A stretch of DNA of 64,000 bases from Ampullaceana balthica (lineage: Eukaryota; Mollusca; Gastropoda; Lymnaeidae): the NCBI GenBank assembly GCA_944989445.1, contig CALYLW010000500.1, forward strand, positions 248,001 through 312,000. Reading direction: 5' to 3'. Below are positions 1 to 13,689 of this stretch, piece by piece; within the stretch, counting starts at the first letter, position 1; each line of letters opens with the position of its first letter. The position numbers and the translations under genes are program-made. The notes under the pieces were generated by a model. That model was given only the letters and a program-made list of their open reading frames with translations. It was not told the origin of the DNA and did not search any database.

Positions 1-3000
1 CTTAAAAGTACTGGTTGAAAGTTAACACGTCCATTTGATGGGTCATTTGATGGGTCATTGATGGGTCATATGATGGGTCACACAAGTACAGGTTGAAAGT
101 TAACAAGTCCATTTGATAGGTCAATTGATGGGTCACACAAGTACAGGATGAAAGCTAACACGTCCATTTGATGGGTCATACAAGTACATGTGGAAAGTTA
201 ACACGTCCTTTTGATAGGTCAAATGATGGGTCACACAAGTACAGGTTGAAGTTAACACGTCCATTTGATGGGTCACATATGTATAGGTTGAAAGTTAACA
301 CGTCCATTTCATGGGTCACGCAAGTACAGGTTGAAAGTTAACACGTCCATTTGATGGGTCACATATGTATAGGTTGAAAGTTAACACGTCCATTAGATGG
401 GTCAATTGATGGGTCACACAAGTACAGGTTGAAAATTAACACTTCCATTTCATGGGTCACACAAGTACATGTGGAAAGTTAACACTTCCATTTCATGGGT
501 CACGCAAGTACAGGTTGAAAGTTAACACGTCCATTTGATGGGTCACACATGTACAGGTTGAAAGTTAACACGTCCATTTGATGGGTCATTTGATGGGTCA
601 CGCAAGTACAGGTTGAAAGTTAACACGCCCTTTTGATGGGTCAATTGATGGGTCACACAAGTACAGATTGAAAGTTTACACGTCATTTTGATGGGTCACG
701 CAAGTACACGTTGAAAGTTAACATGTCCAATTGATGGCTCACACAAATACAGATAGAAAGTTAACACGTCCATGTGATGGGTCACACAAGTACAGGTTGA
801 AAGTTAACACGTCCATTTGATGGGTCACTCAAGAACAGGTTGAAAGTTAACTTGTCAATTTGATGGGTCACTTAAGTACAGGTTGAAAGTTAACACGTCC
901 ATTTGATGGGTCACACAAATACAGGTTGATAGTTAACACGTCCATTTGATGGGTCACTCAAGTACATGATGAAAGTTAACACGTCCTTTTGATGGGTCAA
1001 TTGATGTGTCACACAATTACAGGTTGAAAGTTAACACGTCCATTTGATGGGTCACACAAATACAGGTTGCAAGTTAACTCGTCCATTTGATGGGTCAATT
1101 GATGGGTCATACAAAGTACAGATTGAAAGTTTACAATCCATTTGATGGGTCAATACAAGTACAGGTTGAAAGGTAAAACGTCCATTTGATGGGTTAATTG
1201 ATGGGACATTTGATGGGTCAAATGATGGGTCACGTAAGTACAGATTGAAAGTTATCATGCGTCCATTTGATGGCTCACACAAGTTCAGGTTGAAAGTTAA
1301 CACGTCCATTTGATGGGTCACACATGTACAGGTTGAAAGTGAACACGTCCTTTTGAGGGGTCAATTGATGGGTCACACAAGTAGAGTTTTAAAGTTTACA
1401 AGTCCATTTGATGGGTCACGCAAGTACAGGTTGAAAGTTAACACGTCCAATTGATGGCTCACTCAAATACAGATAGAAAGTTAACACGTCCATTTGATGG
1501 GTCACACAAGTACAGGTTGAAAGTTAACACGTCCATTTGATGGGTCACTCAAGTACAGGTTGAAAGTTAACACGTCCATTTGATGGGTCACACAAGTACA
1601 GGTTGAAAGTTAGCTCGTCCATTTGATGGGTCACACAATTACATGTTGAAATTTAACACGTCCTTTTGATGGGTCACACAAGTACAGGTTGTACGTTAAC
1701 ACGTCCAATTGATGGGTCACGCAAGTACAGATTGAAAGTTAACATGTCCATTTGATGGGTCACACAAGCATAGGTTGAAAGTTAACACGTCCATTGGATG
1801 GGTCACACAAGTACCGGTTGAAAGTTACACGTCCATTTGATGGGTCACACAAGTACAGGTTGTAAGCTAACATGTCCATTTGATGGGTCACAGAAGTAAT
1901 AATTGAAAATTAACACGTCCATTTGATTGGAGCATTGGATGGGTCATTTGATGGGTCATTTGATGGGTCACACAAGTACAGGTTGAAAGTTAACACGTCC
2001 ATTTGATGGATCACACAAGTACAGGTTGAAACTTAACACGTCCATTTGATGGGTCACACAAATACAGGTTGAAAGTTAACACGTCCATTTGATGGGTCAA
2101 TTGATGGGTGACACAAGTACAAGTTGAAAGTCAACAGGTCCATTTGATGGGTCAATTGATAGGACATTCGATGGATCAATTGATGGGTCATTTGATGGGT
2201 CACACAAGTACAGGTTGAAAGTTATCACTTCCATTTGATGGGTCACACAAGTAAAGGTTGAAAGTTAACACGTCCATTTGATGGCTCAATTGATGGGATA
2301 TTTGATGGGTCAAATGATGGGTCACACAAGTACAAGTTGAAAGTCAACAGGTCCATTTGATGGGTCAATTGATAGGACATTCGATGGGTCAATTGATGGT
2401 TCATTTGATGGGTCACACAAGTACAGGTTGAAAGTTATCACGTCCATTTGATGGGTCACACAAGTACAGGTTGAAAATTAACACGTCCATTTGATGGGTC
2501 ACGCAAGTACAGGTGGAAAGTAAACACGTCCATTTGATGGGTCACACAAGTACAGGTTGAAAGTTAACACGTCCATTTGATGGGTAACGCAAGTACAGGT
2601 GGAAAGTTAACACGTCCATTTGATGGGTCACACAAGTACAGGTTGAAAGTTAACACGTCCATTTGATGGGTCACACAAGTACAGGTTGAAAGTTAACACG
2701 TCCATTTATGGGTCATTTGATAGGTCATTTGATGGGTCTACAAGTACAGGTTGAAAGTTAACACGTCCATTTTGATGATGGTCATTTGATAGTCATTTAT
2801 GGGTCAAAAGTACGGTTGAAAGTTAACACGTCCATTTGATGGGTCATTTGATGGGTCATTGATGGGTCATTTGATGGGTCACACAAGTACAGGTTGAAAG
2901 TTAACAAGTCCATTTGATGTCATTGATGGGTCACACAAGTACAGGATGAAAGCTAACACGTCCATTTGATGGGTCATACAAGTACATGTGGAAAGTTAAC

Positions 3001-6000
3001 ACGTCCTTTTGATAGGTCAAATGATGGGTCACACAAGTACAGGTTGAAAGTTAACACGTCCATTTGATGGGTCACAATGTATAGGTTGAAAGTTAACACG
3101 TCCATTTCATGGGTCACGCAAGTACAGGTTGAAAGTTAACACGTCCATTTGATGGGTCACACAAGTACAGGTTGAAAGTTAACACGTCCATTTGATGGGT
3201 CACACAAGTACAGGTTGAAAGTTAACACGTCCATTTGATGGGTCACACAAGTACAGGTTGAAAGTTAACACGTCCATTTGATGGGTCACTCAAGTACAGG
3301 TTGAAAGTTAACACGTCCATTTGATGGGTCACACAAGTACAGGTTGAAAGTTAACACGTCCATTTGATGGGTCACCAAGTACAGGTTGAAAGTTAACACG
3401 TCCCTTTTGATGGGTCAATTGATGGGTCACACAAGTACAGATTGAAAGTTTACACGTCATTTGATGGGTCACCAAGTACAGTTGAAAGTTAACATGTCCA
3501 TTGATGGGCTCACACAATACAGATGAAAGTTAACACGTCCATGTGATGGGTCACACAAGTACAGGTTGAAAGTTAACACGTCCATTTGATGGGTCACACA
3601 AGTACAGGTTGAAAGTTAACACGTCCATTTGATGGGTCACACAAGTACAGGTTGAAGTTAACACGTCCATTTGATGGGTCACCAAGTACATGTGAAAGTT
3701 AACACGTCCTTGGATTGGGTCACACAATACAGGTTGAAAGTTACACGTCCATTTGATGGGTCACACAAGTACAGGTTGAAGTTAACTCGTCCATTTGATG
3801 GGTCACACGTACAGTTGAAAGTACATCCATTTTGGGTCACAATATTGAAAGTACACGTCCATTTGATGGGCATTGATGGGTCATTTGATGGGTCATTTGA
3901 TGGGTCACGCAAGTACAGGTGGAAAGTTAACACGTCCATTTGATGGGTCACACAAGTACAGGTTGAACGTTAACACGTCCATTTGATGGGTCACACATGT
4001 ACAGGTTGAAAGTGAACACGTCCTTTTGAGGGGTCAATTGATGGGTCACACAAGTAGAGTTTTAAAGTTTACAAGTCCATTTGATGGGTCACGCAAGTAC
4101 AGGTTGAAAGTTAACACGTCCAATTGATGGCTCACACAAATACAGATAGAAAGTTAACACGTCCATTTGATGGGTCACACAAGTACAGGTTGAAAGTTAA
4201 CACGTCCATTTGATGGGTCACTCAAGTACAGGTTGAAAGTTAACACGTCCATTTAATGGGTCACACAAGTACAGGTTGAAAGTTAACACGTCCATTTGAT
4301 GGGTCACACAATTACATGTTGAAATTTAACACGTCCTTTTGATGGGTCACACAAGTACAGGTTGAACGTTAACATGTCCATTTGATGGGTCACACAAGTA
4401 CAGGTTGAAAGTTAACACGTCCATTGGATGGGTCACACAAGTACCGGTTGAAAGTTACACGTCCATTTGATGGGTCACACAAGTACAGGTTGTAAGCTAA
4501 CATGTCCATTTGATGGGTCACACAAGTAATAATTGAAAATTAACACTTCCATTTGATTGGAGCATTTGATGGGTCATTTGATGGGTCATTTGATGGGTCA
4601 CACAAGTACAGGTTGAAAGTTAACACGTCCATTTGATGGATCACACAAGTACAGGTTGAAACTTAACACGTCCATTTGATGGGTCACACAAATACAGGTT
4701 GAAAGTTAACACGTCCATTTGATGGGTCAATTGATGGGTGACACAAGTACAAGTTGAAAGTCAACAGGTCCATTTGATGGGTCAATTGATAGGACATTCG
4801 ATGGGTCAATTGATGGGTCATTTGATGGGTCACACAAGTACAGGTTGAAAGTTATCACGTCCATTTGATGGGTCACACAAGTAAAGGTTGAAAGTTAACA
4901 CGTCCATTTGATGGCTCAATTGATGGGATATTTGATGGGTCAAATGATGGGTCACACAAGTACAAGTTGAAAGTCAACAGGTCCATTTGATGGGTCAATT
5001 GATAGGACATTCGATGGGTCAATTGATGGTTCATTTGATGGGTCACACAAGTACAGGTTGAAAGTTATCACGTCCATTTGATGGGTCACACAAGTACAGG
5101 TTGAAAATTAACACGTCCATTTGATGGGTCATGCAAGTACAGGTGGAAAGTAAACACGTCCATTTGATGGGTCACACAAGTACAGGTTGAAAGTTAACAC
5201 GTCCATTTGATGGGTCACGCAAGTACAGGTGGAAAGTTAACACGTCCATTTGATGGGTCACACAAGTACAGGTTGAAAGTTAACACGTCCTTTTGATGGG
5301 TCACACAAATACAGGTGGAAAGTTAACACGTCCATTTGATGGGTCACACAATTACATGTTGAAATTTAACACGTCCTTTTGATGGGTCACACAAGTACAG
5401 GTTGTACGTTAACACGTCCAATTGATGGGTCACGCAAGTACAGACTGAAAGTTAACATGTCCATTTGATGGGTCACACAAGTACAGGTTGAAAGTTAACA
5501 CGTCCATTGGATGGGTCACACAAGTACAGGTTGAAAGTTAACACGTCCATTTGATGGGTCACACAATTACATGTTGAAATTTAACACGTCCTTTTGATGG
5601 GTCACACAAGTACATGTTGTACGTTAACACGTCCAATTGATGGGTCACGCAAGTACAGATTGAAAGTTAACATGTCCATTTGATGGGTCACACAAGTACA
5701 GGTTGAAAGTTAACACGTCCATTGGATGGGTCACACAAGTACCGGTTGAAAGTTACACGTCCATTTGATGGGTCACACAAGTACAGGTTGTAAGCTAACA
5801 TGTCCATTTGATGGGTCACACAAGTAATAATTGAAAGTTAACACGTCCATTTGATTGGAGCATTTGATGGGTCATTTGATGGGTCATTTGATGGGTCACA
5901 CAAGTACAGGTTGAAAGTTAACACGTCCATTTGATGGATCACACAAGTACAGGTTGAAACTTAACACGTCCATTTGATGGGTCACACAAATACAGGTTGA

Positions 6001-9000
6001 AATTTAACACGTCCATTTGATGGGTCAATTGATGGGTCACACAAGTACAAGTTGAAAGTCAACAGGTCCATTTGATGGGTCAATTGATAGGACATTCGAT
6101 GGGTCGATTGATGGGTCATTTGATGGGTCACACAAGTACAGGTTGAAAGTTATCACGTCCAATTTATGGGTCACACAAGTAAAGGTTGAAAGTTAACACG
6201 TCCATTTGATGGCTCAATTGATGGGATATTTGATGGGTCAAATGATGGGTCACACAAGTACAAGTTGAAAGTCAACAGGTCCATTTGATGGGTCAATTGA
6301 TAGGACATTTAATGGGTCAATTGATGGTTCATTTGATGGGTCACACAAGTACAGGTTGAAAGTTATCACGTCCATTTGATGGGTCACACAAGTACAGGTT
6401 GAAAGTTAACACGTCCATTTGATGGGTCACGCAAGTACAGGTGGAAAGTAAACACGTCCATTTGATGGGTCACACAAGTACAGGTTGAAAGTTAACACGT
6501 CCATTTGATGGGTCACGCAAGTACAGGTGGAAAGTTAACACGTCCATTTGATGGGTCACACAAGTACAGGTTGAAAGTTAACACGTCTTTTTGATGGGTC
6601 ACACAAATACAGGTGGAAAGTTAACACGTCCATTTGATGGGTCACACAATTACATGTTGAAATTTAACACGTCCTTTTGATGGGTCACACAAGTACAGGT
6701 TGTACGTTAACACGTCCAATTGATGGGTCACGCAAGTACAGATTGAAAATTAACATGTCCATTTGATGGGTCACACAAGTACAGGTTGAAAGTTAACACG
6801 TCCATTGGATGGGTCACACAAGTACAGGTTGTAAGTTAACATGTCCATTTGATGGGTCACACAAGTAATAATTGAAAGTTAACACGTCCATTTGATTGGA
6901 GCATTTTATGGGTCTTTTGATGGGTCATTTGATGGGTCACACAAGTACAGGTTGAAATTTAACATGTCTATTTGATGGGTCACACAAGTTAGCTTGAAAG
7001 TTAACACGTCCATTTGATGGGTCAATTCATGGGTCACACAAGTACAAATTGAAAGTTAACACGTCCATTTGATGGGTCACACAAGTACAGGTTGAAAGCT
7101 AACATGTACATTTGATGGATCAATTGAGGGGTCACACAAGTACAGGTTGAAAGTTAACACATCCTTTTTAATTGGTCACACAAGCACAGGTTGAAAGTTA
7201 GCACGTCCATTTGATTTGTCACACAAGTACAGGTTGAAAGTAAACACGACTATTTGATGGGTCACACAAGTGCAGGTTGAAAGTTAACACGTCCATTTGA
7301 TGGGTCAATTGATGGGACATTTGATGGGTCATTTGATGGGTCACACAAGTACATGTTGAAAGTTAACACGTCCATTTGATGGGTTCACGCAAGTACAGTT
7401 TGAAAGTTAACACGTTCATTTGATAAATTAATTGATGGGTCACACAAGTACAGGTTGAAAGTTAACACGTCCTTTGATGGGTCACACAAGTACAGGTTGA
7501 AAGTTAACACGTCCATTTGATGGGTCATGGGTCACACAAGTACAGGTTGAAAGTTAACACGTCCATTTGATGGGTCAGTCATTGAGGTCATTTGATGGGT
7601 CACACAAGTACAGGTTGAAAGTTAACACGTCCATTTGATGGGTCCACAAGTACAGGTTGAAAGTTAACACGTCCATTTTAGGTCAATTGATGGGTCACAC
7701 AAGTACAGGTTGAAAGTTAACACGTCCATTTGATGGGTCACACAAGTACATGTTGAAAGTTAACACGTCCATTTGATGGGTCACACAAGTACAGGTTGAA
7801 AGTTAACACGTCCATTTGATGGGTCAATTGATGGGTCACACAAGTACAGGTTGAAAGTTAACACGTCCATTTGATGGGTCACACAAGTACATGTTGAAAG
7901 TTAACACGTCCATTTGATGGGTCACACAAGTACAGGTTGAAAGTTAACACGTCCATTTGATGGGTCACACAAGTACAGGTTGAAAGTTAACACGTCCATT
8001 TGATGGGTCACACAAGTACAGGTTGAAAGTTAACACGTCCATTTGATGGGTCACACAAGTACAGGTTGAAAGTTAACACGTCCATTTGATGGGTCACACA
8101 AGTACAGGTTGAAAGTTAACACGTCCATTTGATGGGTCACTCAAGTACAGGTTGAAAGTTAACACGTCCATTTGATGGGTCAATTGATGGGTCACACAAG
8201 TACAGGTTGAAAGTTAACACGTCCATTTGATGGGTCACACAAGTACAGGTTGAAAGTTAACACGTCCATTTGATGGGTCACACAAGTACAGGTTGAAAGT
8301 TAACACGTCCATTTGATGGGTCACACAAGTACAGGTTGAAAGTTAACACGTCCATTTGATGGGTCAATTAAGGACATGTTGATGTTCAGGGTCATTTGAT
8401 GGGTCACACAAGTACAGGTTGAAAGTTAACACGTCCATTTGATGGGTCACACAAGTACAGGTTGAAAGTTAACACGTCATTTATGTCATTGATGGGTCAC
8501 ACAAGTACAGGTTTGAAAGTTAACACGTCCATTTGATGGGTCAATGATGGGTACAGTTTGAAAGTTAACAGTCCATTTGATGGGTCACACAAGTACAGTT
8601 GAAAGTTAACACGTCCATTTGATGGGTCAATTGATGGGTACATTTGATGTGGTCATTTGATGGGTCACACAAGTACAGGTTGAAAGTTAACACGTCCATT
8701 TGATGGGTCATTGATGGGCACAAGTACAGGTTGAAAGTTAACACGTCATTTGATGGGTCACAATACGTTGAAAGTTACAGTCATTGATGGGTCATTGATG
8801 GGTCACACAAGTACAGGTTGAAAGTTAACACGTCCTATTTGATGGGTCACACAAGTACAGGTTGAAAGTTAACACGTCCATTTGATGGGTCACACAAGTA
8901 CAGGTTGAAAGTTAACACGTCCATTTGATGGGTCACACAAGTACAGGTTGAAAGTTAACACGTCCATTTGATGGGTCACACAAGTACAGGTTGTAAGTAA

Positions 9001-9182
9001 CACGTCCATTTGATGGGTCACACAAGTACAGTTGAAAGTTAACACGTCCATTTGATGGGTCACGCAAGTACATGTTGAAAGTTAACACGTCCATTTGATG
9101 GGTCACACGAGTACAGGTTGAAAGTTAACACGTCCATTTGATGAGTCACACAAGTACAGGTTGAAAGTTAACACGTTCATTT
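1..9182. repeat. 43-bp satellite array, about 200 copies
   Basis: A 43-bp unit is tandemly repeated from the left edge to about 9182, where it stops abruptly in unique AT-rich DNA. The unit contains the blocks AGTTAACACGTCCATTTGAT, GGGTCACACAAGTACAGG and TTGAA. A 13-bp sub-block (TTTGATGGGTCAA type) is often duplicated inside units, giving 56- or 69-bp variants. Variant units recur in blocks: a GATTGGAGCAT variant appears near 1925, 4556, 5852 and 6894, and paired GATAGGACATT variants about 214 bp apart near 2158/2371, 4786/5001 and 6086/6299. The first bases of the window match again at about 2812. The array therefore has higher-order structure. Open frames within it (for example 1052-1321 and 3671-3951) are repeat artefacts. 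Confidence 0.97.
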
Positions 9183-9427
9183 CTGTACTGTATTTTAGCT
9201 CTGGTGTCACAAGTCTCCGTCATTTATAGACATTTGTTTGATCTCTATAACAATCTACGTAATTTTGGTCGAGCAGAAACATTTGATATTTAAATGTGAT
9301 AAGGCATGTAACAATTTATATACTTATATCGGTATGTGTAAGTATAAGCCAGATCTTTCAATTTTCTCCTTTAGTTAGACTTCCTTTTTTTCGTAATTAT
9401 TACCATCAAGGCGTTATTTTATATATA
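9183..9427. other. AT-rich spacer, no feature seen
   Basis: Unique AT-rich sequence between the satellite and a LINE fragment. The short plus-strand open frame at 9296-9487 runs into the LINE tail and has no recognisable domain. Confidence 0.6.
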
Positions 9428-9862
9428 GTACAGACGCTACTTATATACAGAAGATTATTGCGTCCTATTATTGCTTACCCATTGTAATTATCTAGTCTTG
9501 CTTTTTTATTTGAGCTTTAAATGTTGATAGAGTTATTTTTCCTGGTTTGATCAGGCTACCCATTCCAAATCAAAATTCTATACGGGAAAACGAGACTTTT
9601 TATTATTTTGTTCGTGTATACAGAATAAGAAAAGTATGTTGATCCCTATGTCTATCTGAGGGCTGTATTTGATTATCTTTATGTTGCATTTCCAAGTTAT
9701 AATTATTTGCGTTATGGATTATTTCTCCTTCGCTCTTTGTTTTTCTATCCTGTAGTGATTCTAGATTTAATGAATTAACTAATGGTGTTACTCTGGTCAA
9801 TTTTGAATATTCTCCAGAAATGAATCTAGCAGCTCTTTTTTGTAATTTGGTCTAGTTTAAAA
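9428..9862 (-). mobile_element. 5'-truncated Jockey/CR1-like LINE, 3' end
   Basis: On the minus strand the region encodes the extreme C-terminus of a non-LTR retrotransposon polyprotein (9603-9800, with S-K-L-T-R-V-T-P-L and P-S-D-R-H-R-D). It aligns residue for residue with the longer copy at 56041-56640 (K-L-T-R-I-T-P-L, P-S-D-R-H-K-D). Downstream at 9428-9470 is the reverse complement of the family's 3' tail (GAAGATTATTGCGTCC). An A-run near 9836 shifts the frame. This is an inactive, 5'-truncated copy. Confidence 0.8.
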
Positions 9863-10017
9863 GATGTTTTGTATCACCAAGTATGAATGTGGTCTAGTTT
9901 AAAAGATGTTTTGTATCACCAAGTAAGAATGTCATCTAGTTTAAAAGACGTGTTACATCACCAAGAATGAATGTGGTCTAGTTTAAAAGACGTGTTACAT
10001 CACCCAGTATGAATGTG
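9848..10017. repeat. About 42-bp minisatellite, 4 copies
   Basis: Four tandem units containing TCTAGTTTAAAAGA and ATCACCAAGTATGAATG directly abut the LINE fragment. The first unit shares its edge with the LINE sequence, so the array may have been seeded at the insertion junction. Confidence 0.8.
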
Positions 10018-10278
10018 GGGGATCGGGGACCCGGGGCAGAAGGGGGCACCCATGTGGGTTTGTACCTATGGCATCAATTTGGCTTAATCTGTCCTTGAAT
10101 ACCCGTGCTAGATCCAAACAAATTGTATTTTGTTTTCGGATCTCATCTTCCCTTTAAGATTTAGTGACAGTGAATAATACAAAGCAGAAACGATTCTTAA
10201 TTTTTTTTAAAAAAGCTGTCGGATTAATATCCCGTAAGAGGGATGGCGAAAGTAATACTTTTCATTCTTCGAAATTGT
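10018..10278. other. Intergenic, no gene seen
   Basis: A G-rich stretch (10018-10050) followed by ordinary AT-rich sequence. No coding or RNA feature recognised. Confidence 0.5.
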
Positions 10279-10371
10279 GTGAATGTGTATGTGTGTGTAT
10301 GTGCATGTGTGTGGGAGTGTGTGTGTGTGTGTGCGCGCATGTGTGTGTATGTGAATGTGTGTGTGTGTGTT
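10279..10371. repeat. GT-rich microsatellite
   Basis: Imperfect (TG)n with interspersed TATG and CATG. The open frame across it (10164-10424), rich in Cys and Val, is a simple-repeat artefact. Confidence 0.85.
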
Positions 10372-10595
10372 TTATAAAGTGGATGTTTGGAAGTACGGGT
10401 GACAACTTTTATATATTAAATTAGTCGGGCATCATGCAAAACAAAGTTAACATAACAATGTGCACAGGAAGACTTGTACACAACTGAAACTTACAATGAG
10501 CTATTGTGAACAATTTGGCCACAGAATAATCATGAAGAAATATTTACCGTAGTTAATTTAGAAAAGAATATGAACTTTATATTATAGTCAAAGTG

Positions 10596-12762
10596 CTATG
10601 GGAAATGAACTGATCGCAAGTTTAGTCTTGAACTTGAACTATCCCTTAACCCGTCGTTGGGGCTCACTATCTCACGCCATTTGTCCCGGTCCTGTGCTGC
10701 CTTTTGAGAGTCGCTGAATGACAGGCCGGTCCACTCTTTGATATCGTCTTCCCATCTCTTCTTTTGTCTGCCTCTTTTCCTTCCTCCCTGGACTGTGCCT
10801 TGCAATATAGTCTTTGCAAGACCTCCAGTTCTTGTCACGTGTCCGTACCATCTTAGTTTCCTCTTCTTAATTGAGGTGAGAAGGTCCTCTTAAGGGCCAA
10901 TGACAGTACTTATTGTGTTGCGGACCGCTTCGTTTGTGATGTGCGCTGTGTAGGAGATGTTCAATATCTTTCTGAAACATCTCATCTCTAGCGCATTGAT
11001 TCTTCTTTGAGGTCTGCAGTGAGCGTCCAAGCCTCACAACCATACAAGAAGACCGACATCGCCAGAGAGCGCATTAGTCGGATCTTTGATCTCAGTGAGA
11101 GTTTCTTGCTTTGCCAGATGTGCTTTAGTTTACTCAATGCTGCCATTGTTTGGGCCACTCTGGCAAGAATTTCTGGCTCTGAGCCTTCGTCGGATATTAT
11201 GGCCCCTAGATATTTGAAGGTGGAGACCTCTTCGAGTTTTTGCCCGTTTATCCGAATCTCAATTGTGAATTTTCTATTTGCCATGACCTTGGTCTTTTCT
11301 GAATTGATTTCAATGCCGTACGCCTTTGCTGTTTTCTCTAGCTTTGCAAGGAATTCTTTTAGTTCGTCCTCGCTACCAGCTAGGGCGTCTATGTCATCGG
11401 CGAAGCGTAGGTTGGTTATACTTCTCCCTCCGATGCTGACTGTTCCAACATGGTCTTCTAGCACATCTGTCATAATTCTTTCAAGGAAGAGGTTGAAGAG
11501 GCTGGGAAAAGTAAGCATCCTTGTCTGACACCAACAGTGGTCTTGAACCAATCTCCCAGCTTGCTATTGAAGAGTACTGCGCTAGTTGCTCTGTTGTATA
11601 AATTCTTGATCACTTCAATGAGGTTTGCATTAATGTTGAATTTGTGCATAGTTGCCCACAGTGCCACATGCCACACTGTCGAACGCTTTTTTAAAGTCTA
11701 TAAAGACATGATAGAGGTCACTCTGGTGTTGGAGATGTTTTTTACATAGCACTCGCAGGTTAAAGATTTGCTCCGTAGTGCTTCTTCCTGCTCTGAAGCC
11801 CGCCTGCTCTTCTGAAATTATTTGCTCTGCTTGTGGTTTCAGTCTGTTTAATATGATCATAAGCATGACTTTTCTGGGGTGACTAATCAGGCTGATTGTA
11901 CTGTAGTTCTGACACATCTGTAAATTACCCTTTTTTGGGAGCGTGATGACCAGCGATTGCGTCCAGGGGGTTGGCCATTTTCCTGTCTGCCAGATCTTGT
12001 TGCACATGTTAGTTATGATGTTTATTACGGGGTCACCTCCTGCCTGAATCAGTTCGCCTGGAATGTTGTCCGCTCCAGCTGATTTCTCCCTTTTTCAATT
12101 TTCGTACAGCCAGCTCCACCTCGTCGCGGAGAATAGAATGCAAGTCTGTGTTAGTTGACTTCGGGCAGTTGAGCACTGATGCATCACCTTTGGAGTCTTC
12201 ATTGTACAGCTCATAACAGTATTCCGTCCATCTTTTGAGAATTTCTTGTTCTTCTGTGATACATTTTGCAGATTTATCTTGTATGGTTGAGATACGACCT
12301 TGTTTGGTGGATGTCAAGTCTTTAACAATTTTGTAAGCCTTTCTTGAATTGTTCCTTAGTAAATTTTCATCGATGTCTGAGCATTGTTGTTCTATCCATT
12401 CTTTTTTTTGCTTTTACCATATCTTTCCTGATCTTTTTATTGATTTGCTCTGTATCTGGGTGCTCCTTCTGCAGTATTCTTTCTGCTCTAAAGTTTTCGT
12501 CTTTCATCGCATAGTTCCAGAATATTAGAGGAGACCCATGGTCTTTTTATTGCTCGCTTCTTACCAAGTACTTCTTTTGCTGCTTCAATTATTGTGGTAT
12601 TGAAGGTATCAGTGACTAGGTCTATGTCCATGTCCGTCTCTGACTCATATAGTGCGGTTAGTGGAGCAAATTTTCCTCCAATGTTTGCCCTGAAGACTTC
12701 TGCGATTTCTGGGTCTTTCAGTTTGTCAAGGTCAAAGCGTAATCGTGTATTGCCTTGTTTTG
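10596..12762 (-). pseudogene. RTE-like LINE reverse transcriptase, frame-broken
   Basis: The minus strand reads, in several frames, through the reverse transcriptase and C-terminal region of a non-LTR element. Recognisable parts, 5' to 3': an upstream linker near 12760-12530, E-E-Q-A-G-F-R-A-G-R-S-T near 11800, F-I-D-F-K-K-A-F-D-S-V near 11700, G-V-R-Q-G-C-L near 11540, the catalytic F-A-D-D-I-D near 11400, F-K-Y-L-G-A-I-I near 11215, Y-G-C-E-A-W-T near 11020, and a C-terminal R-G-R-Q-K-K-R-W-E-D-D-I-K-E-W-T-G block ending at 10596. At least three frameshifts and a missing stretch between 10990 and 10840 make it nonfunctional. The Y-G-C-E-x-W-T plus R-G-R-x-x-x-x-W ending resembles RTE/BovB-type elements. 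The clade call is inference. The endonuclease half is absent. Confidence 0.85.
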
Positions 12763-12792
12763 CCTAGTTTAGTCTAGTTCTATAAATAAGAA

Positions 12793-13042
12793 GGGCAGCT
12801 GGATAGCGAAGTCAAAAGTGCGCTCGCCTCACAAGCTGATTGCGTGGGATCTAGCCCACGTTAAAACCACATTTAAATTTTGATGAATAACTATCGCTGG
12901 AAAAAAGTCATCCGCTGATCTGGAGAGGAGATGGGCGCCGCCAAGGTTTACCAAGCCTCGAGAAAGTCCTAATGGGAACATTAGAAACCTCTACGATTAT
13001 GAAGTTAGGGGACACACAAATTAATAAATAAATAAATAAGAG
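12793..13042 (+). mobile_element. tRNA-derived SINE, family 2
   Basis: Begins with a tRNA-like head (GCTGGATAGCGAAGTCAAAA as A-box region, GTGGGATCTAGCCCACG as B-box region). The body contains CTGGAGAGGAGATGGGCGCC and it ends in an (AATA)n tail. A second copy at 50481-50712 aligns over the whole length, which defines the family. Confidence 0.8.
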
Positions 13043-13045
13043 AAG

Positions 13046-13689
13046 TTTAAAAAAAAACATATTAAAATAAATTTCATGATTCATTAACTCTTAAGTTGAT
13101 AGCTGTCAGCAGACTAGCAACCATACAAAAACACATTTAAACGCTTATTATTATTGTCTTTAGGTTAAAAGTTGAACTGCATGTTGTAAGTCACTACCTA
13201 CGAATTACGGAATCCGTCATCTTGAGCTGAGCTCGAACAATAGGGGGCTCACACAAGAGGACTAGGGGCTATTGATTCGACTAGGATATTTCATTGAAAC
13301 AGCGATCGATCGTCTCGCTTCGTGGAATCTGAGACATGGATGAAAGTACAACGGCGTTGGTTGCAGTAGCAGAAACATTTAGTGCAGGGAAACAGTGTGT
13401 TTGCTCGCGCTTTTGTGTGTGAGGGGGACAGAGAGGGAGACAGTGAGTGAATGAGGGATAGAAATAAATAGAGTGATCCTTTAATATGCTCTTCTCCTTG
13501 TCACCTCTTTTCAGAAAAGGAGATTCGGTTCAGGGTTGCGTTTTTCCCATTTACATCAACGTTTAATCCACATCAAAGATGATAAAATAACTAGCAGTGA
13601 AATAATTTCAAATGATCTATTTTTCTCTATATGTGTGTAAGCGTCAAGTACTTGGTTAACATTTATCAGTCAGATAAATTTTTTATTTT
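13046..13689. other. Intergenic, nothing recognised
   Basis: Unique sequence with a moderately GC-richer patch at about 13195-13450. No open frame or RNA recognised. Confidence 0.4.

Noticed and set aside
11007..11528. Plus-strand open frame of 173 codons.
   Set aside because: It is the antisense shadow of the reverse transcriptase fragment on the minus strand.
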